Positions 32,993 to 42,362 of a DNA stretch of 64,000 bases are shown in pieces. The stretch comes from Cloacibacillus evryensis DSM 19522 (GTDB taxonomy: Bacteria > Synergistota > Synergistia > Synergistales > Synergistaceae), in assembly GCF_000585335.1 (NCBI RefSeq), contig NZ_KK073872.1, positions 2,037,283 to 2,101,282 of the forward strand. Reading direction: 5' to 3'. Each line of letters begins with the position of its first letter. Position 1 is the first letter of the stretch. The notes beneath the pieces were generated by a model. That model saw only the letters and a program-made list of their open reading frames with translations, searched no databases and had not been told where the DNA came from. A program made the position numbers and the translations under genes.

Positions 32993-35568
32993 TTGAATCC
33001 AAGTACCTTTCTGCTCTCTTCGCGCAGGCGGCAGACCAGCTCGAGCGCCGCCAGCGGCGTCATATTGTTCGGGTCGCAGACGGAAAGCTCCTCGAGGATC
33101 GCCTCCTGACGCACGTCAAAAAGCGTGAGCTGGTTCTGCTGCGAATTCTTTATCTCCTCGTTTTTCTCCGCGCCCTTTTCCTCAAATTTAGCAAGCAGCT
33201 CCTCGGAGCGCCGCAGCACTGCGGCGGGGACCCCGGCAAGACGCGCCACCTCTATCCCGTAGGAGCGGTCGGATGGCGCTTCGACGATCTTATGGAGGAA
33301 TACCACGCCGTGCTCGCCCTCTTCAACTCCCATGCTGAGGTTGACTATCCCCGGGAGAAGGTCCGCGAGCTGGGTAAGTTCGTGATAATGGGTCGCGAAA
33401 AATACGCGCGGCTGGGCGTGCTCCTGCCCCTGTAAAAATTCGACTACCGACCAGGCGATGCTTAGGCCGTCATAAGTCGAAGTCCCGCGCCCCACCTCGT
33501 CGAGGATTATCAGGCTGCGGTCCGTGGCGTGGCGCAATATATTGGCCGTCTCCACCATCTCCACCATGAAGGTGCTCTGCCCGCGCGCCAATTCGTCACG
33601 CGCGCCGATGCGCGTGAATACGCGGTCGATCAGCCCGATGCGCGCGCTCTCGGCGGGGATGAAGGAACCCATATGGGCCATCACCGCGATCAGCGCCGCC
33701 ATGCGCAGATAGGTAGATTTACCGGCCATATTCGGCCCCGTAATGAGGGCGATCCGGCGTCCGTTTTCGGCGCTGAAGTTGAAGTCGTTCGGCGTGAACG
33801 GGTTCTTGCCGAGAGTCACCTCGACGACGGGGTGCCTGGCGCCGCGAACGACGAAATCCTTGCTCATGTCCATCCGCGGGCGGCAGTATCCCTGCTCGGC
33901 GGCGACGGCGGCAAGCGACAGCAGCGTGTCAAGCTCGGCGAGGAAATTCGCCGTGCGCTGTATCGATGAGGCCTGCGCCAGCACCTCGTCCACCAGGGCT
34001 GCGTATATCCGCTCTTCTATCGCCAGCATTTCGCCCTCGGCGCTGAACATTTCACGCTCAAAGGCCTTCAGCTCGTCGGTGATGAAACGCTCGGCGTTCA
34101 CAAGCGTCTGCTTGCGTATGTAATTCAGGGGAGCCCTGTCGGCGCTGCCTTTCGGTATTTCTATGTAATATCCGAAGACCTTGTTGACGCCGGCCTTCAG
34201 GTTTTTTATGCCGCTTTTGGCGCGCTCGGCCTCCTCAAAGGCGGCGAGCCACGACGAGGAATCCTCCGCCTTGCTGCGCCACGAATCAAGCTCCGCGTCG
34301 TAGCCGCTTTTGATGACGCCGCCGTCGCGCAAGAAGCGCGGTACCGAGTCGGCTACCGCCGCGTGGAGCAGCGCCGCGAGCTCCGAGGTGTCACAGGCGG
34401 GAATGAGGGCGGCGAGAGCCCCCTCCCCGGCGGCGATCGCCCTTATCTCAGGCACGATGTCGAGAGTCTCCTTAATGACCAGCATATCCGAGGGCGAACC
34501 CATTTTAAGGGTGATGCGGGAAAGCGATTTTCCCATATCGCGGCAGCCCGCGAGCAGCTCGCTCAGGCGCGACCTGAGCCTCGGATCGCCCGTCAGCCGT
34601 TCGACTATATCCTGGCGCGCCCCGATCGCTTCAATGTCCTGCAACGGCGAGGTGATCCACTCCTTAAGCATCCTCTTGCCCATCGGCGTGCGGCAGCGGT
34701 TGAGCACCCAGAACAGCGAGGTCGCGCTCTGATCGATAAGTTCAAGATTTGCCTGAGTGTTCTGGTCAAGAATGAGGTTTTCGCGCGGGAGTATCGGCGT
34801 GACGGCGGTTATGTGCGACGCCTTGGAAAATTGAGTCTCCTCAAGGTATTTGACGGCGGTGGCCGCCGCCCCCGCCGCCGCGTCGCGATCGTCGAGCCCC
34901 ATCGCGGACAACGACGATATATTCCACTTGCGGCAGAGCCAAGCTGAGGCCTGCGCGGGAGCGAAATCCCCCCTGTCGCGCTCCACCGCGTTGCAGGAGG
35001 CGAGAGAGGGACAATTTTTGCGGAACTGGTCGATCTGTCCGCGCCGCAGAAGCACTTCGTTGGGGGCAAAGGCCGAAAGGATCGAAACTCCGCCCTCAAA
35101 GGAGAAGGTACCGGCGCGCAGGGCGCCGCTCGCGGAATCCAGCAGCGCCAGAGAGAGGTTCCTGCCATCGAAGAGACAGGCCGCGATCTTTCCGTCGCCG
35201 TCGGAGTTCTCCGGCAGCCACGTCCCCGGCGTGACGATGCGGGTGACGCTGCGCTCGACGAGAGTCCGTCCGTCCGGTTCGGTGATCTGCTCGCAGATCG
35301 CCACGCGGAAGCCGGCGGAGACAAGCCTGCCAAGGTAGGAATCGACTGAATGGAAGGGGACGCCCGCCATCGGTATCTGGTTTTCCGAATCCTTGGAACG
35401 TGAGGTAAGGGTGATGTCGAGCACGGCGGAGGCCGTCTTCGCGTCTTCAAAGAACATCTCGTAAAAATCTCCCATGCGGAAAAAGAGAAGGCAGTCCGGG
35501 TACTTGTCCTTCCAGTGCACATACTGCTCAAGCATGGGGGTCATCTTGATTCCAACGGGCAATTCCAA
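32989..35568 (-). CDS. mutS: DNA mismatch repair protein MutS
   Basis: 859 residues. It recognises mispairs as a dimer. The mismatch-reading FYE motif is in FFRMGDFYEMFFEDA (near residue 35). Domain II, the core lever and the clamp follow. The C-terminal ATPase has Walker A GPNMAGKSTYLRMA (near 620) and Walker B/signature LDEVGRGTSTYDGLSIAW (near 695). The upstream-most start is a TTG (35568) with AAGGAA before it. The ATG at 35544 (MTPMLEQYVHWK), typical of family N-termini, is an alternative. It begins the mutS-mutL-miaA-ispH-rpsA series. Confidence 0.96.
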   Translation of the reverse strand: MELPVGIKMTPMLEQYVHWKDKYPDCLLFFRMGDFYEMFFEDAKTASAVLDITLTSRSKDSENQIPMAGVPFHSVDSYLGRLVSAGFRVAICEQITEPDGRTLVERSVTRIVTPGTWLPENSDGDGKIAACLFDGRNLSLALLDSASGALRAGTFSFEGGVSILSAFAPNEVLLRRGQIDQFRKNCPSLASCNAVERDRGDFAPAQASAWLCRKWNISSLSAMGLDDRDAAAGAAATAVKYLEETQFSKASHITAVTPILPRENLILDQNTQANLELIDQSATSLFWVLNRCRTPMGKRMLKEWITSPLQDIEAIGARQDIVERLTGDPRLRSRLSELLAGCRDMGKSLSRITLKMGSPSDMLVIKETLDIVPEIRAIAAGEGALAALIPACDTSELAALLHAAVADSVPRFLRDGGVIKSGYDAELDSWRSKAEDSSSWLAAFEEAERAKSGIKNLKAGVNKVFGYYIEIPKGSADRAPLNYIRKQTLVNAERFITDELKAFEREMFSAEGEMLAIEERIYAALVDEVLAQASSIQRTANFLAELDTLLSLAAVAAEQGYCRPRMDMSKDFVVRGARHPVVEVTLGKNPFTPNDFNFSAENGRRIALITGPNMAGKSTYLRMAALIAVMAHMGSFIPAESARIGLIDRVFTRIGARDELARGQSTFMVEMVETANILRHATDRSLIILDEVGRGTSTYDGLSIAWSVVEFLQGQEHAQPRVFFATHYHELTQLADLLPGIVNLSMGVEEGEHGVVFLHKIVEAPSDRSYGIEVARLAGVPAAVLRRSEELLAKFEEKGAEKNEEIKNSQQNQLTLFDVRQEAILEELSVCDPNNMTPLAALELVCRLREESRKVLGFK

Positions 35569-35664
35569 AATTTCCTTGATTCCTTCCTTCTAAAGATAAC
35601 TAAAGATAAAATTTCAAACCGCCGGACGCCACAGGCGCGCCGGCGGCGCGGGTGGCGTATACGA

Positions 35665-36075
35665 TCAGCGGCCCCGGTCCAGGTAGCTTTGAAGAAGCAG
35701 GGTGGCCGCTATCTTATCCACCTTTTTCTTTCTTCCCGCGCGCGATACGTCCGCCTCCAGCAGCGCCTGCTGAGCGATGGTCGTCGTAAAGCGCTCGTCC
35801 CAGAACTCGATCTCAAGGTCTGGAAAATATTCCTGTACCGACTTCGCCGTCTCGCGCATACGAACGGCCTCCGGCCCCTCGCTGCCGTCGGTGCGGCGCG
35901 GCATGCCGATCAAAAGTTTGGGCTTCTCGTACTCGCCTGCTATCTTTGCTAGATCGGAAAGCCAGCAGCCCTTAGCGTCAAGCACGGCGACCCCCTGCGC
36001 AAAAAAGCCCAAGGGGTCGCTGACGGCGACACCGATCCTGACAGATCCTATATCAAGAGCGATTATCCTCTGCAT
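35665..36075 (-). CDS. ruvX: Putative Holliday junction resolvase / pre-16S rRNA nuclease YqgF
   Basis: 136 residues of the RNase H-like YqgF family. The catalytic Asp is in ALDIGSVRIGVAVSDPLG (residues 6-23). LLIGMPRRTDGSEGPEA (near 54-70) and EFWDERFTTTIAQQAL (near 90-105) carry the other acidic residues, and KKVDKIAATLLLQSYLD closes the protein. Family members mature the 5' end of 16S rRNA or resolve junctions. It overlaps the alaS stop by one base (TAATG), as in many bacteria where the two are adjacent. Confidence 0.92.
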   Translation of the reverse strand: MQRIIALDIGSVRIGVAVSDPLGFFAQGVAVLDAKGCWLSDLAKIAGEYEKPKLLIGMPRRTDGSEGPEAVRMRETAKSVQEYFPDLEIEFWDERFTTTIAQQALLEADVSRAGRKKKVDKIAATLLLQSYLDRGR

Positions 36076-38726
36076 TACTTTCCTTTTGCCATTAGCCCCT
36101 CAAAGAGTTTCGGCGCGGCGGCGAACGCCTTGTCGAGATCCTTTGAGCTAGGCGCTCCGCCCTGCGCCAGCGTCGGGCTTCCGCCGCCCTTGCCGCCCAT
36201 CTCGGCGGCCACCGCTTTCAGCAGCGAACCGGCGTTCGCCCCGAGTTTCACGATATCGGGCGAAGCCATCGCGGTAAAGGCGACGTGCTTTTCTTCGCCG
36301 ACGCCGGCGAGCAGCATCAGCGCGTTCGGATACTTCTGGCGTATCCGGTCGCCGATCTGCCGCAGCAGATCGGGCGTGATATTCTCAAACTTCTCGACGA
36401 TAAGGTCGACGCCGCCGGCGTTGGCCTTCGGCCTCACGCTGTTCTCTATATCGGACATCGCGGCTTTCACCTGAAGCTCACGGTTTTTACGCTCAAGCAC
36501 CTTCTTTTCGTCGACCATCGACTCGACCTTGGACATCAGGGATTCAATATCCCCGCCGACCATAGTCACGAGCGAAGTGACCGCGAGGCCGAACGACTGG
36601 AAAAGGGGCAGCGAAGACGATCCCGCGACCGCCGTTATACGGCGGATGCCGGAGCCGATGCCCTCCTCGCGGAGGATCTTCACAAGGCCGATCTCTCCCG
36701 TGTTTTTAACGTGAGTCCCGCCGCAAAGTTCTGTTGAAAAGTCCTCTATATCCAGCACGCGGACCTCGTCCCCGTATTTTTCGTCAAAAAGCGCGCGGGC
36801 GCCCGTCTTCTTCGCCTCTTCTATCGCCATCACGGTGGTAACGACGGGCTTGTTTTTCAGCACCTCGGCGTAGACGATGCCCTCCACCTCGCGCAGTTCG
36901 TCGAGCGTCACCGGCGCAAAGTGGTTGAAGTCGAAGCGCAGGAAGGTCGGCGTCACGATAGAACCGGCTTGCCGCACATGCTTGCCGAGCACGCGCGCGA
37001 GCGCCTCGTGCATAAGGTGAGTCGCCGTGTGGTGACGCTGTATCTCGGCGCGGCGTTCCGCGTTTATTTCAGCGGTCACACCGTCGCCCGTTTTTACGAC
37101 GCCGGAGAGGACCTTGCCGCGGTGGACGATGAGGTCCGCCACCGGATAGACGGTGTCAGCCACCTCAAACGTCATGCCGGAGGCCGTTATCGTTCCGGTG
37201 TCTCCCACCTGGCCGCCCTTTTCGGCGTAAAACGGGGTATCGCTGAGGACGATGTCGGCCTCTGCGCCGGCCGCGGCGCTCTCGGCAAGTTCTCCGTCGA
37301 TGATTATCGCTTTGACTTGAGCTTCGCACTTCACCTCTGTATATCCGCAGAAGGGGCTCGGGGCGATCTTATCCGCGAGCTCCGTATAGACGTTCTTTGA
37401 GATGACGCTGCTCGTCTGTTTGCTTGAGGCGCGGGCGCGCTCGCGCTGCTCCTCCATCGCCGCCTCGAAGCCGTCCTTATCCACTGAGATGCCTCGCTCT
37501 TCGCAGATCTCCTCCGTGAGTTCGAGCGGGAAACCGAACGTGTCGTAAAGAACGAACGCAACGTCACCGGGCAGCTTATTTTCTTTGCCGGCTTCAAGTT
37601 TTGCTATTTCCGAATCCAGAAGGTCGCTGCCCTGCGCCAAGGTGCGCGAGAAGCGCTCCTCTTCAAGGCTCAGCACCTGCTCTATCGTCGCGGCCTGTTC
37701 CTTCAGCTCCTGATATTCGTCGCCTATAGATTCGCGCACGACGGGCAGCAGCTTAGTAAGGAACGGCTCTTCGATGCCTAGCAGCCGCCCGTAGCGCACG
37801 CACCGCCTGATGAGCCGGCGCAGCACGTAGCCCGTGCCGTCGTTCGCGGGAAGGATGCCGTCGGCGATCATGAACGCCGAGGCGCGGATGTGGTCGGAGA
37901 TGACCTTGACCGCCATATCTCTCTTCGGGTCCTCTCCGTACTTGACGTTGACGAGTTCGCAGGCTTTGTCCATGATCGGACGGAAAAGGTCCGTCTCAAA
38001 ATCGTTGGGGACGCGCTGAACGACCGACGCCAGCCTTTCGAGGCCCATGCCGGTGTCTATATTTTTATGGGGCAGCGGCGTGAGGTTGCCGGCCTCGTCG
38101 CGGTTATACTGCATAAAGACAAGGTTCCATATCTCAAGATAGCGGTCGCAGTCGCAGCCGACCGTGCAGGTCGGTTTGCCGCAGGAAAACTTCTCGCCCT
38201 GGTCATAGATTATCTCCGAGCAGGGGCCGCAGGGGCCGACCGGGCCGGCGGCCCAGAAGTTGTCATCCGCGCCGAGGCGGAAGATGCGCTCCTTCGGCAG
38301 CCCGACCTTTTCGTGCCAGATATCGAAAGCCTCGTCGTCGTCAAGATAGACCGTCGCGTAGAGGCGGTTCGGGTCGAGGCCGACGCGCTCGGTGAGAAAT
38401 TCCCAGGCCCAGGGGATGATCTCGGGCTTGAAGTAATCGCCGAAACTGAAGTTGCCCAGCATCTCGAAGAACGTATGATGGCGCGCCGTGCGTCCGACGT
38501 TCTCGATGTCGTTCGTGCGCACGCACTTCTGCGAGGTCGTCGCGCGCGTCACCTCAGGCGTCTTCAAGCCGAGGAAATACGGCTTGAAAGGCACCATGCC
38601 CGCTATCGTAAAAAGGAGGGTCGGGTCGTCAGGCACCAGCGAAAAGCTGTGATACCTTTTGCATCCCTTTTCCTCAAAAAATTTCAAAAACAGTTCGCGT
38701 AACTCTTTGCCGCTGCGGCGTTCCAT
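36075..38726 (-). CDS. alaS: Alanyl-tRNA synthetase
   Basis: 883 residues from the ATG at 38726 (MERRSGKELRELFLKFFEEKG). The class II catalytic core covers about 1-240 (motif 1 near RYHSFSLVPDDPTLLFTIAGM, then TTSQKCVRTNDIENVGRT and HHTFFEMLGNFSFGDYFK). The editing domain has HTATHLMHEAL and CGGTHVKNTG, supplying the zinc ligands that clear mischarged Ser and Gly. The C-Ala region ends GGKGGGSPTLAQGGAP. It is cotranscribed with ruvX. Confidence 0.97.
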   Translation of the reverse strand: MERRSGKELRELFLKFFEEKGCKRYHSFSLVPDDPTLLFTIAGMVPFKPYFLGLKTPEVTRATTSQKCVRTNDIENVGRTARHHTFFEMLGNFSFGDYFKPEIIPWAWEFLTERVGLDPNRLYATVYLDDDEAFDIWHEKVGLPKERIFRLGADDNFWAAGPVGPCGPCSEIIYDQGEKFSCGKPTCTVGCDCDRYLEIWNLVFMQYNRDEAGNLTPLPHKNIDTGMGLERLASVVQRVPNDFETDLFRPIMDKACELVNVKYGEDPKRDMAVKVISDHIRASAFMIADGILPANDGTGYVLRRLIRRCVRYGRLLGIEEPFLTKLLPVVRESIGDEYQELKEQAATIEQVLSLEEERFSRTLAQGSDLLDSEIAKLEAGKENKLPGDVAFVLYDTFGFPLELTEEICEERGISVDKDGFEAAMEEQRERARASSKQTSSVISKNVYTELADKIAPSPFCGYTEVKCEAQVKAIIIDGELAESAAAGAEADIVLSDTPFYAEKGGQVGDTGTITASGMTFEVADTVYPVADLIVHRGKVLSGVVKTGDGVTAEINAERRAEIQRHHTATHLMHEALARVLGKHVRQAGSIVTPTFLRFDFNHFAPVTLDELREVEGIVYAEVLKNKPVVTTVMAIEEAKKTGARALFDEKYGDEVRVLDIEDFSTELCGGTHVKNTGEIGLVKILREEGIGSGIRRITAVAGSSSLPLFQSFGLAVTSLVTMVGGDIESLMSKVESMVDEKKVLERKNRELQVKAAMSDIENSVRPKANAGGVDLIVEKFENITPDLLRQIGDRIRQKYPNALMLLAGVGEEKHVAFTAMASPDIVKLGANAGSLLKAVAAEMGGKGGGSPTLAQGGAPSSKDLDKAFAAAPKLFEGLMAKGK

Positions 38727-38804
38727 AAAGATTGCCCCCAATAGTTTTTAATCTAATTGATTATTATAATCCATATCCGCCCTCTGCGAATATTATTCAG
38801 ATCA

Positions 38805-40091
38805 TTATTCGGCGCTGGTGAGATATTGCCTCGCCGCGCGGGCGTCGTTCATGACCTTTTCGGCGTCCATCTTTGTGAAGGCGCCCATGTGATAGAGCGT
38901 CTCGCCGGCGACGACCGTCGTCCTCACGTCCGCCGAGGAGCCGGCGTATACGAGGCAACCAGGCAGATTTTCAAGGTCCCAGCCGACATAGTGCGGCTGG
39001 TCGAGGTCGATCAGCATGAAGTCCGCCGTGTATCCCTCCTTAATGAGTCCCGTCTTTTCAAATCCGAGAGCACGCGCCCCGTTCACCGTCGCCATGCGCA
39101 GGGCATCCTCCGCGGAGAGCAACGTCGGGTCCATGTTCGCGCCCTTCTGGGCAAGCGCCGCGAAGCGGAGTTCGTCCCACATGTCGAGGCGGTTGTTGCT
39201 CGAAGCGCCGTCGGAACCGATGGAGACCGTCACTCCGGCCCTCTGCATCGCCGCCACGGGAGCCGTGCCGCTGCCGAGTTTCCAGTTGCTCTTCGGATTG
39301 TGCGCCGCCGTTATATTGGGGCGCGCGTAGAAGGGCAGTTTATCCTTTTCTATCCAGACACAGTGCGCGAGGAGCAGCCGCTTGACTCCGGTCAGGCCGG
39401 TCTTATCAAGGAACTCCTCCGGCGTCATGCTCTTTGAAGATTCAGAGAGGGTCCAGTCGCTTGTCGTCTCAAGCCAGTGGAGCTGGACGGCGAGATCGTT
39501 TTCCTTCGCCGCGTCGGCGACATCCCTCATAAGCTCAAAGGGTACCGTGTAGGGAGCGTGCGGCCCCAGCTGCACGTTGACAAGTCCCTGCGCGCCGTTG
39601 TAGTCCCGCGCGAGCTTCAGGTTTTCCGCGAGCTTCTCCGCGCCGTCCGCGCCTCCGACGATGCCGCGGCATAGCCCGGCTCTCATGCCGGCCGCCAGCG
39701 CCGCCTCGGCGACGCGGTCCATGAAGAAATACATATCGGCGAAGCAGGTCGTCCCCGTCGAGAGCATCTCCATGATCGCGAGCTGAGTCCCAGCGTAGAC
39801 GAGGTCTCCGTTAAGCCTGTTCTCCACGGGCCAGATCCTTTGTTGAAGCCATTCCATGAGTGGGAGCTCCTCGCCGAGACCGCGCAGCAGCGTCATCGCC
39901 GCGTGTCCGTGCGCGTTGACGAAGCCGGGAATAAGCGCCGTCCTGCCGCGCCCCTCATAGGCCGCTCCGTAGCGGAAGGTGCCGGCCGGTTCGACGGCCG
40001 CGATCCGCGAGCCCTCGGTGCGCACGTCGCAGCGGCGCGCGCCCTTCGACTCTCCGTCCCATACGATCACATCACGATAGAGATTCTGCAT
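38805..40091 (-). CDS. mtaD: MTA/SAH deaminase-type amidohydrolase
   Basis: 428 residues from the ATG at 40091 (GAGGG 8 bp upstream). It is an amidohydrolase of the TRZ/ATZ group: metal-binding NAHGHAAMTLLRGLGEELPLMEWL near 55-80, VQLHWLETTSDW near 210, LLAHCVWIE near 250 and SIGSDGASSNNRLDMWDEL near 295 carry the His/Asp ligands. The family deaminates S-adenosylhomocysteine, methylthioadenosine or related adenosines. Being directly behind ahcY and mtnA, a role in SAH/MTA salvage is likely. The exact substrate is inferred from context. Confidence 0.88.
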   Translation of the reverse strand: MQNLYRDVIVWDGESKGARRCDVRTEGSRIAAVEPAGTFRYGAAYEGRGRTALIPGFVNAHGHAAMTLLRGLGEELPLMEWLQQRIWPVENRLNGDLVYAGTQLAIMEMLSTGTTCFADMYFFMDRVAEAALAAGMRAGLCRGIVGGADGAEKLAENLKLARDYNGAQGLVNVQLGPHAPYTVPFELMRDVADAAKENDLAVQLHWLETTSDWTLSESSKSMTPEEFLDKTGLTGVKRLLLAHCVWIEKDKLPFYARPNITAAHNPKSNWKLGSGTAPVAAMQRAGVTVSIGSDGASSNNRLDMWDELRFAALAQKGANMDPTLLSAEDALRMATVNGARALGFEKTGLIKEGYTADFMLIDLDQPHYVGWDLENLPGCLVYAGSSADVRTTVVAGETLYHMGAFTKMDAEKVMNDARAARQYLTSAE

Positions 40092-40092
40092 T

Positions 40093-41340
40093 TTATTCCC
40101 TCCAGCTCGCCATATATTCTTCCTGTTCCGGCGTGAGTTTTTCAATCGTTATTCCGAGAGATTCAATCTTGAGCTCGGCGATGCGGCGGTCAAGCTCCTC
40201 CGGTACGTTGTAGAGCCCCGGCGCGAGCCTGTTGTTCGCGATGTAAAGCGACGACAGCAGCTGCATCGCGAAGCTGAGATCCATTATTTCAACGGGATGT
40301 CCGTCGCCGGCGGCAAGATTGACGAGGCGTCCCTCGCCGAGCAGATGGAGCCTGCGGCCGTCCGCCGTCACAAAGGTCTCTATATTGTCGCGCGACTGCC
40401 GCGTTTCAACGGCGATGGCGCGAAGGTCGGGAACGTACACCTCGACGTCAAAGTGTCCGGCGTTCGCCAGCAGGACGCCGTCCTTCATATTTTCAAAATG
40501 CTCCCGGCGGATCACTTTAGTGTTTCCCGTAACGGTGATGAAGACATCGCCCACTTTGCTCGCGGCGTTCATATCCATCACCTCAAAACCGTCCATCAGC
40601 GCTTCGAGCGCGCGGTGCGGGTCGACCTCGACAACGATGACGCGCGCGCCGAGCCCGGCCGCCCGCTTTGAAGCGCCCTTGCCGCACCAACCGTAGCCGG
40701 ATATGACGACGTTCTTGCCGGCAACGATAAGATTGGTAGTGCGCAGGATCGCGTCCCACACCGACTGTCCCGTGCCGTAGCGGTTATCGAAAAGGTGCTT
40801 GCTCTGCGCGTCGTTGACGGCCAGCATCGGGAAGGGCAGCACGCCCTCGTCGGCCATCGCCTTGAGGCGTTTGATGCCGGTGGTCGTCTCCTCGCAGCCG
40901 CCGAGGATATTTTTGATGAGGTCGCGACGCTCTTCGATTATCATCGTCACCACGTCGCCGCCGTCGTCGATGATCACCTGCGGGTCCCATTTAAGCATTT
41001 CGCGGAGGTTCTCGCCGTATTCCTCGGCCGTCATCCCGCGGCGGCTGAAGACGTGGACCTCCTCTTCAACGAGAGCCGCGCATATCGGGTCCTGCGTCGA
41101 AAGCGGGTTGCTGCCGGCGGTGACGACCGTAGCGCCGAGCTGGCGGAGCACCTTCAGCAGGCAGGCCGTCTTCGCCTCGAGGTGAAGGCAGGTTCCCACC
41201 ACCACGCCGGCGAGCGGCTGCGCGGGAGCCTCTTTTTCGGCGATGAGCCGAAGCACGGGCATGTATTCCCAGGCCCACTCCATGCGCCGGCGTCCCTCCG
41301 GAGCAAGACTTATATCCGCGATCTTGAATTCATTTCTCAT
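40093..41340 (-). CDS. ahcY: Adenosylhomocysteinase
   Basis: 415 residues. It splits S-adenosylhomocysteine reversibly into adenosine and homocysteine using bound NAD. Recognisable features are GTCLHLEAKTACLL near 49-62, SNPLSTQD, DDGGD near 122, ETTTGIKRLKAM, the NAD site VVISGYGWCGKGASKRAAGLGARVIVVEVDP near 208-238 and NAGHFDVEV near 290. The C-terminus ends EEYMASWRE rather than the usual KPDHYRY, as in shorter archaeal/bacterial forms, so a deamination-coupled archaeal-type S-inosylhomocysteine pathway with the next gene is conceivable. It overlaps mtnA by 11 bp. Confidence 0.93.
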   Translation of the reverse strand: MRNEFKIADISLAPEGRRRMEWAWEYMPVLRLIAEKEAPAQPLAGVVVGTCLHLEAKTACLLKVLRQLGATVVTAGSNPLSTQDPICAALVEEEVHVFSRRGMTAEEYGENLREMLKWDPQVIIDDGGDVVTMIIEERRDLIKNILGGCEETTTGIKRLKAMADEGVLPFPMLAVNDAQSKHLFDNRYGTGQSVWDAILRTTNLIVAGKNVVISGYGWCGKGASKRAAGLGARVIVVEVDPHRALEALMDGFEVMDMNAASKVGDVFITVTGNTKVIRREHFENMKDGVLLANAGHFDVEVYVPDLRAIAVETRQSRDNIETFVTADGRRLHLLGEGRLVNLAAGDGHPVEIMDLSFAMQLLSSLYIANNRLAPGLYNVPEELDRRIAELKIESLGITIEKLTPEQEEYMASWRE

Positions 41341-42361
41341 TTCTATTATTTCCTCCCCGGAAAAATTTTTCTATATTTTCAGCATACGGCGCGCGGATAA
41401 TGCCGCGCTCCGTAATGATTCCCGCGATAAGTTCATTCGGCGTGACGTCAAAGGCCGGATTCCATACCTTGATCTCCTCCGGGATCACACAAACACCGCC
41501 GATGGCGCGGACCTCGTTCCCGCAGCGCTCCTCGATCGGGATATCGGCTCCGCAGGCGCACTCCGCGTCAAAGGTCGAGAGCGGCGCGGCGATGTAGAAG
41601 GGCACTCCGTGCCGCTTCGCCGCGATCGCGAGGCCGTAGGTGCCGATCTTGTTCGCGGCGTCGCCGTTCATCGCCACGCGGTCCGCGCCGGTGACTACGG
41701 CGTCGATCTTCACGCGCGACATCAGGAAAGCGGCCATCGAATCGGTGATCACCGTAACGTCAAAACCGTCCTGCTGAAGTTCATAGGCGGTAAGCAGGCC
41801 GCCCTGAAGGCGCGGGCGCGTCTCGTCGGCGTATATCCTGATCCGTTTTCCCGCCTCGGCGGCGGCGCGGAAGACTCCGAGCGCCGTTCCATATCCCGCC
41901 GTCGCCAGCGCCCCTGCGTTGCAGTGCGTTATCGCCGCGCCGCGGTCGGGCAGTATGGACGCTCCGAAGCGTCCGATGCTTTTATTTATCTCGATATCCT
42001 CGTTATGGATCGTCAGCGCCTCATTCTCCATAATAAGGTATAGTTCGCCGTTATCTTTATTCCTGTTTTCAAGCCAAAGTTCTCTCATGCGTTTGATGGC
42101 CCAGAAGAGGTTCACCGCCGTGGGGCGCGTCGCGGCGAGGCGTTCGGCCGCCTCCGCGAAATCTTCGTTCTTAAGCGCGAGGACCAGGCCGTAGGCCGCG
42201 GCCACTCCAATGGCGGGAGCCCCGCGGACGGTCATGTTTTCTATCGCGAGGGCGGTATCCTCCGCGCTCTCACAGACCGCATATTCCGTCCTGCTCGGGA
42301 GCAGCCGCTGGTCGAGCAGCCGCAGCTTCCCATCCTTCCACTCTATCGTCGCGGGCAGCAT
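41330..42361 (-). CDS. mtnA: Methylthioribose-1-phosphate isomerase
   Basis: 343 residues of the MtnA/eIF2B-like family, converting methylthioribose 1-phosphate to methylthioribulose 1-phosphate. The catalytic Cys is in ITHCNAGALATAGYGTALG (near 155) and the Asp in VVTGADRVAMNGDAANKIGTY (near 235-255). MTVRGAPAIGVAAAYGLVLAL lies near 45. The other Mtn pathway genes are absent here, so it may work with mtaD and ahcY on the methylthioadenosine/SAH branch or on 5-deoxyribose salvage. It begins 2 bp after the xseA stop. Confidence 0.92.
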   Translation of the reverse strand: MLPATIEWKDGKLRLLDQRLLPSRTEYAVCESAEDTALAIENMTVRGAPAIGVAAAYGLVLALKNEDFAEAAERLAATRPTAVNLFWAIKRMRELWLENRNKDNGELYLIMENEALTIHNEDIEINKSIGRFGASILPDRGAAITHCNAGALATAGYGTALGVFRAAAEAGKRIRIYADETRPRLQGGLLTAYELQQDGFDVTVITDSMAAFLMSRVKIDAVVTGADRVAMNGDAANKIGTYGLAIAAKRHGVPFYIAAPLSTFDAECACGADIPIEERCGNEVRAIGGVCVIPEEIKVWNPAFDVTPNELIAGIITERGIIRAPYAENIEKFFRGGNNRNEK

Positions 42362-42362
42362 A

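Noticed and set aside
38727-38804. SAM or SAH riboswitch near the ahcY/mtaD operon
   Set aside because: The spacers around these genes are too short and contain no recognisable aptamer; the operon is internally overlapping.
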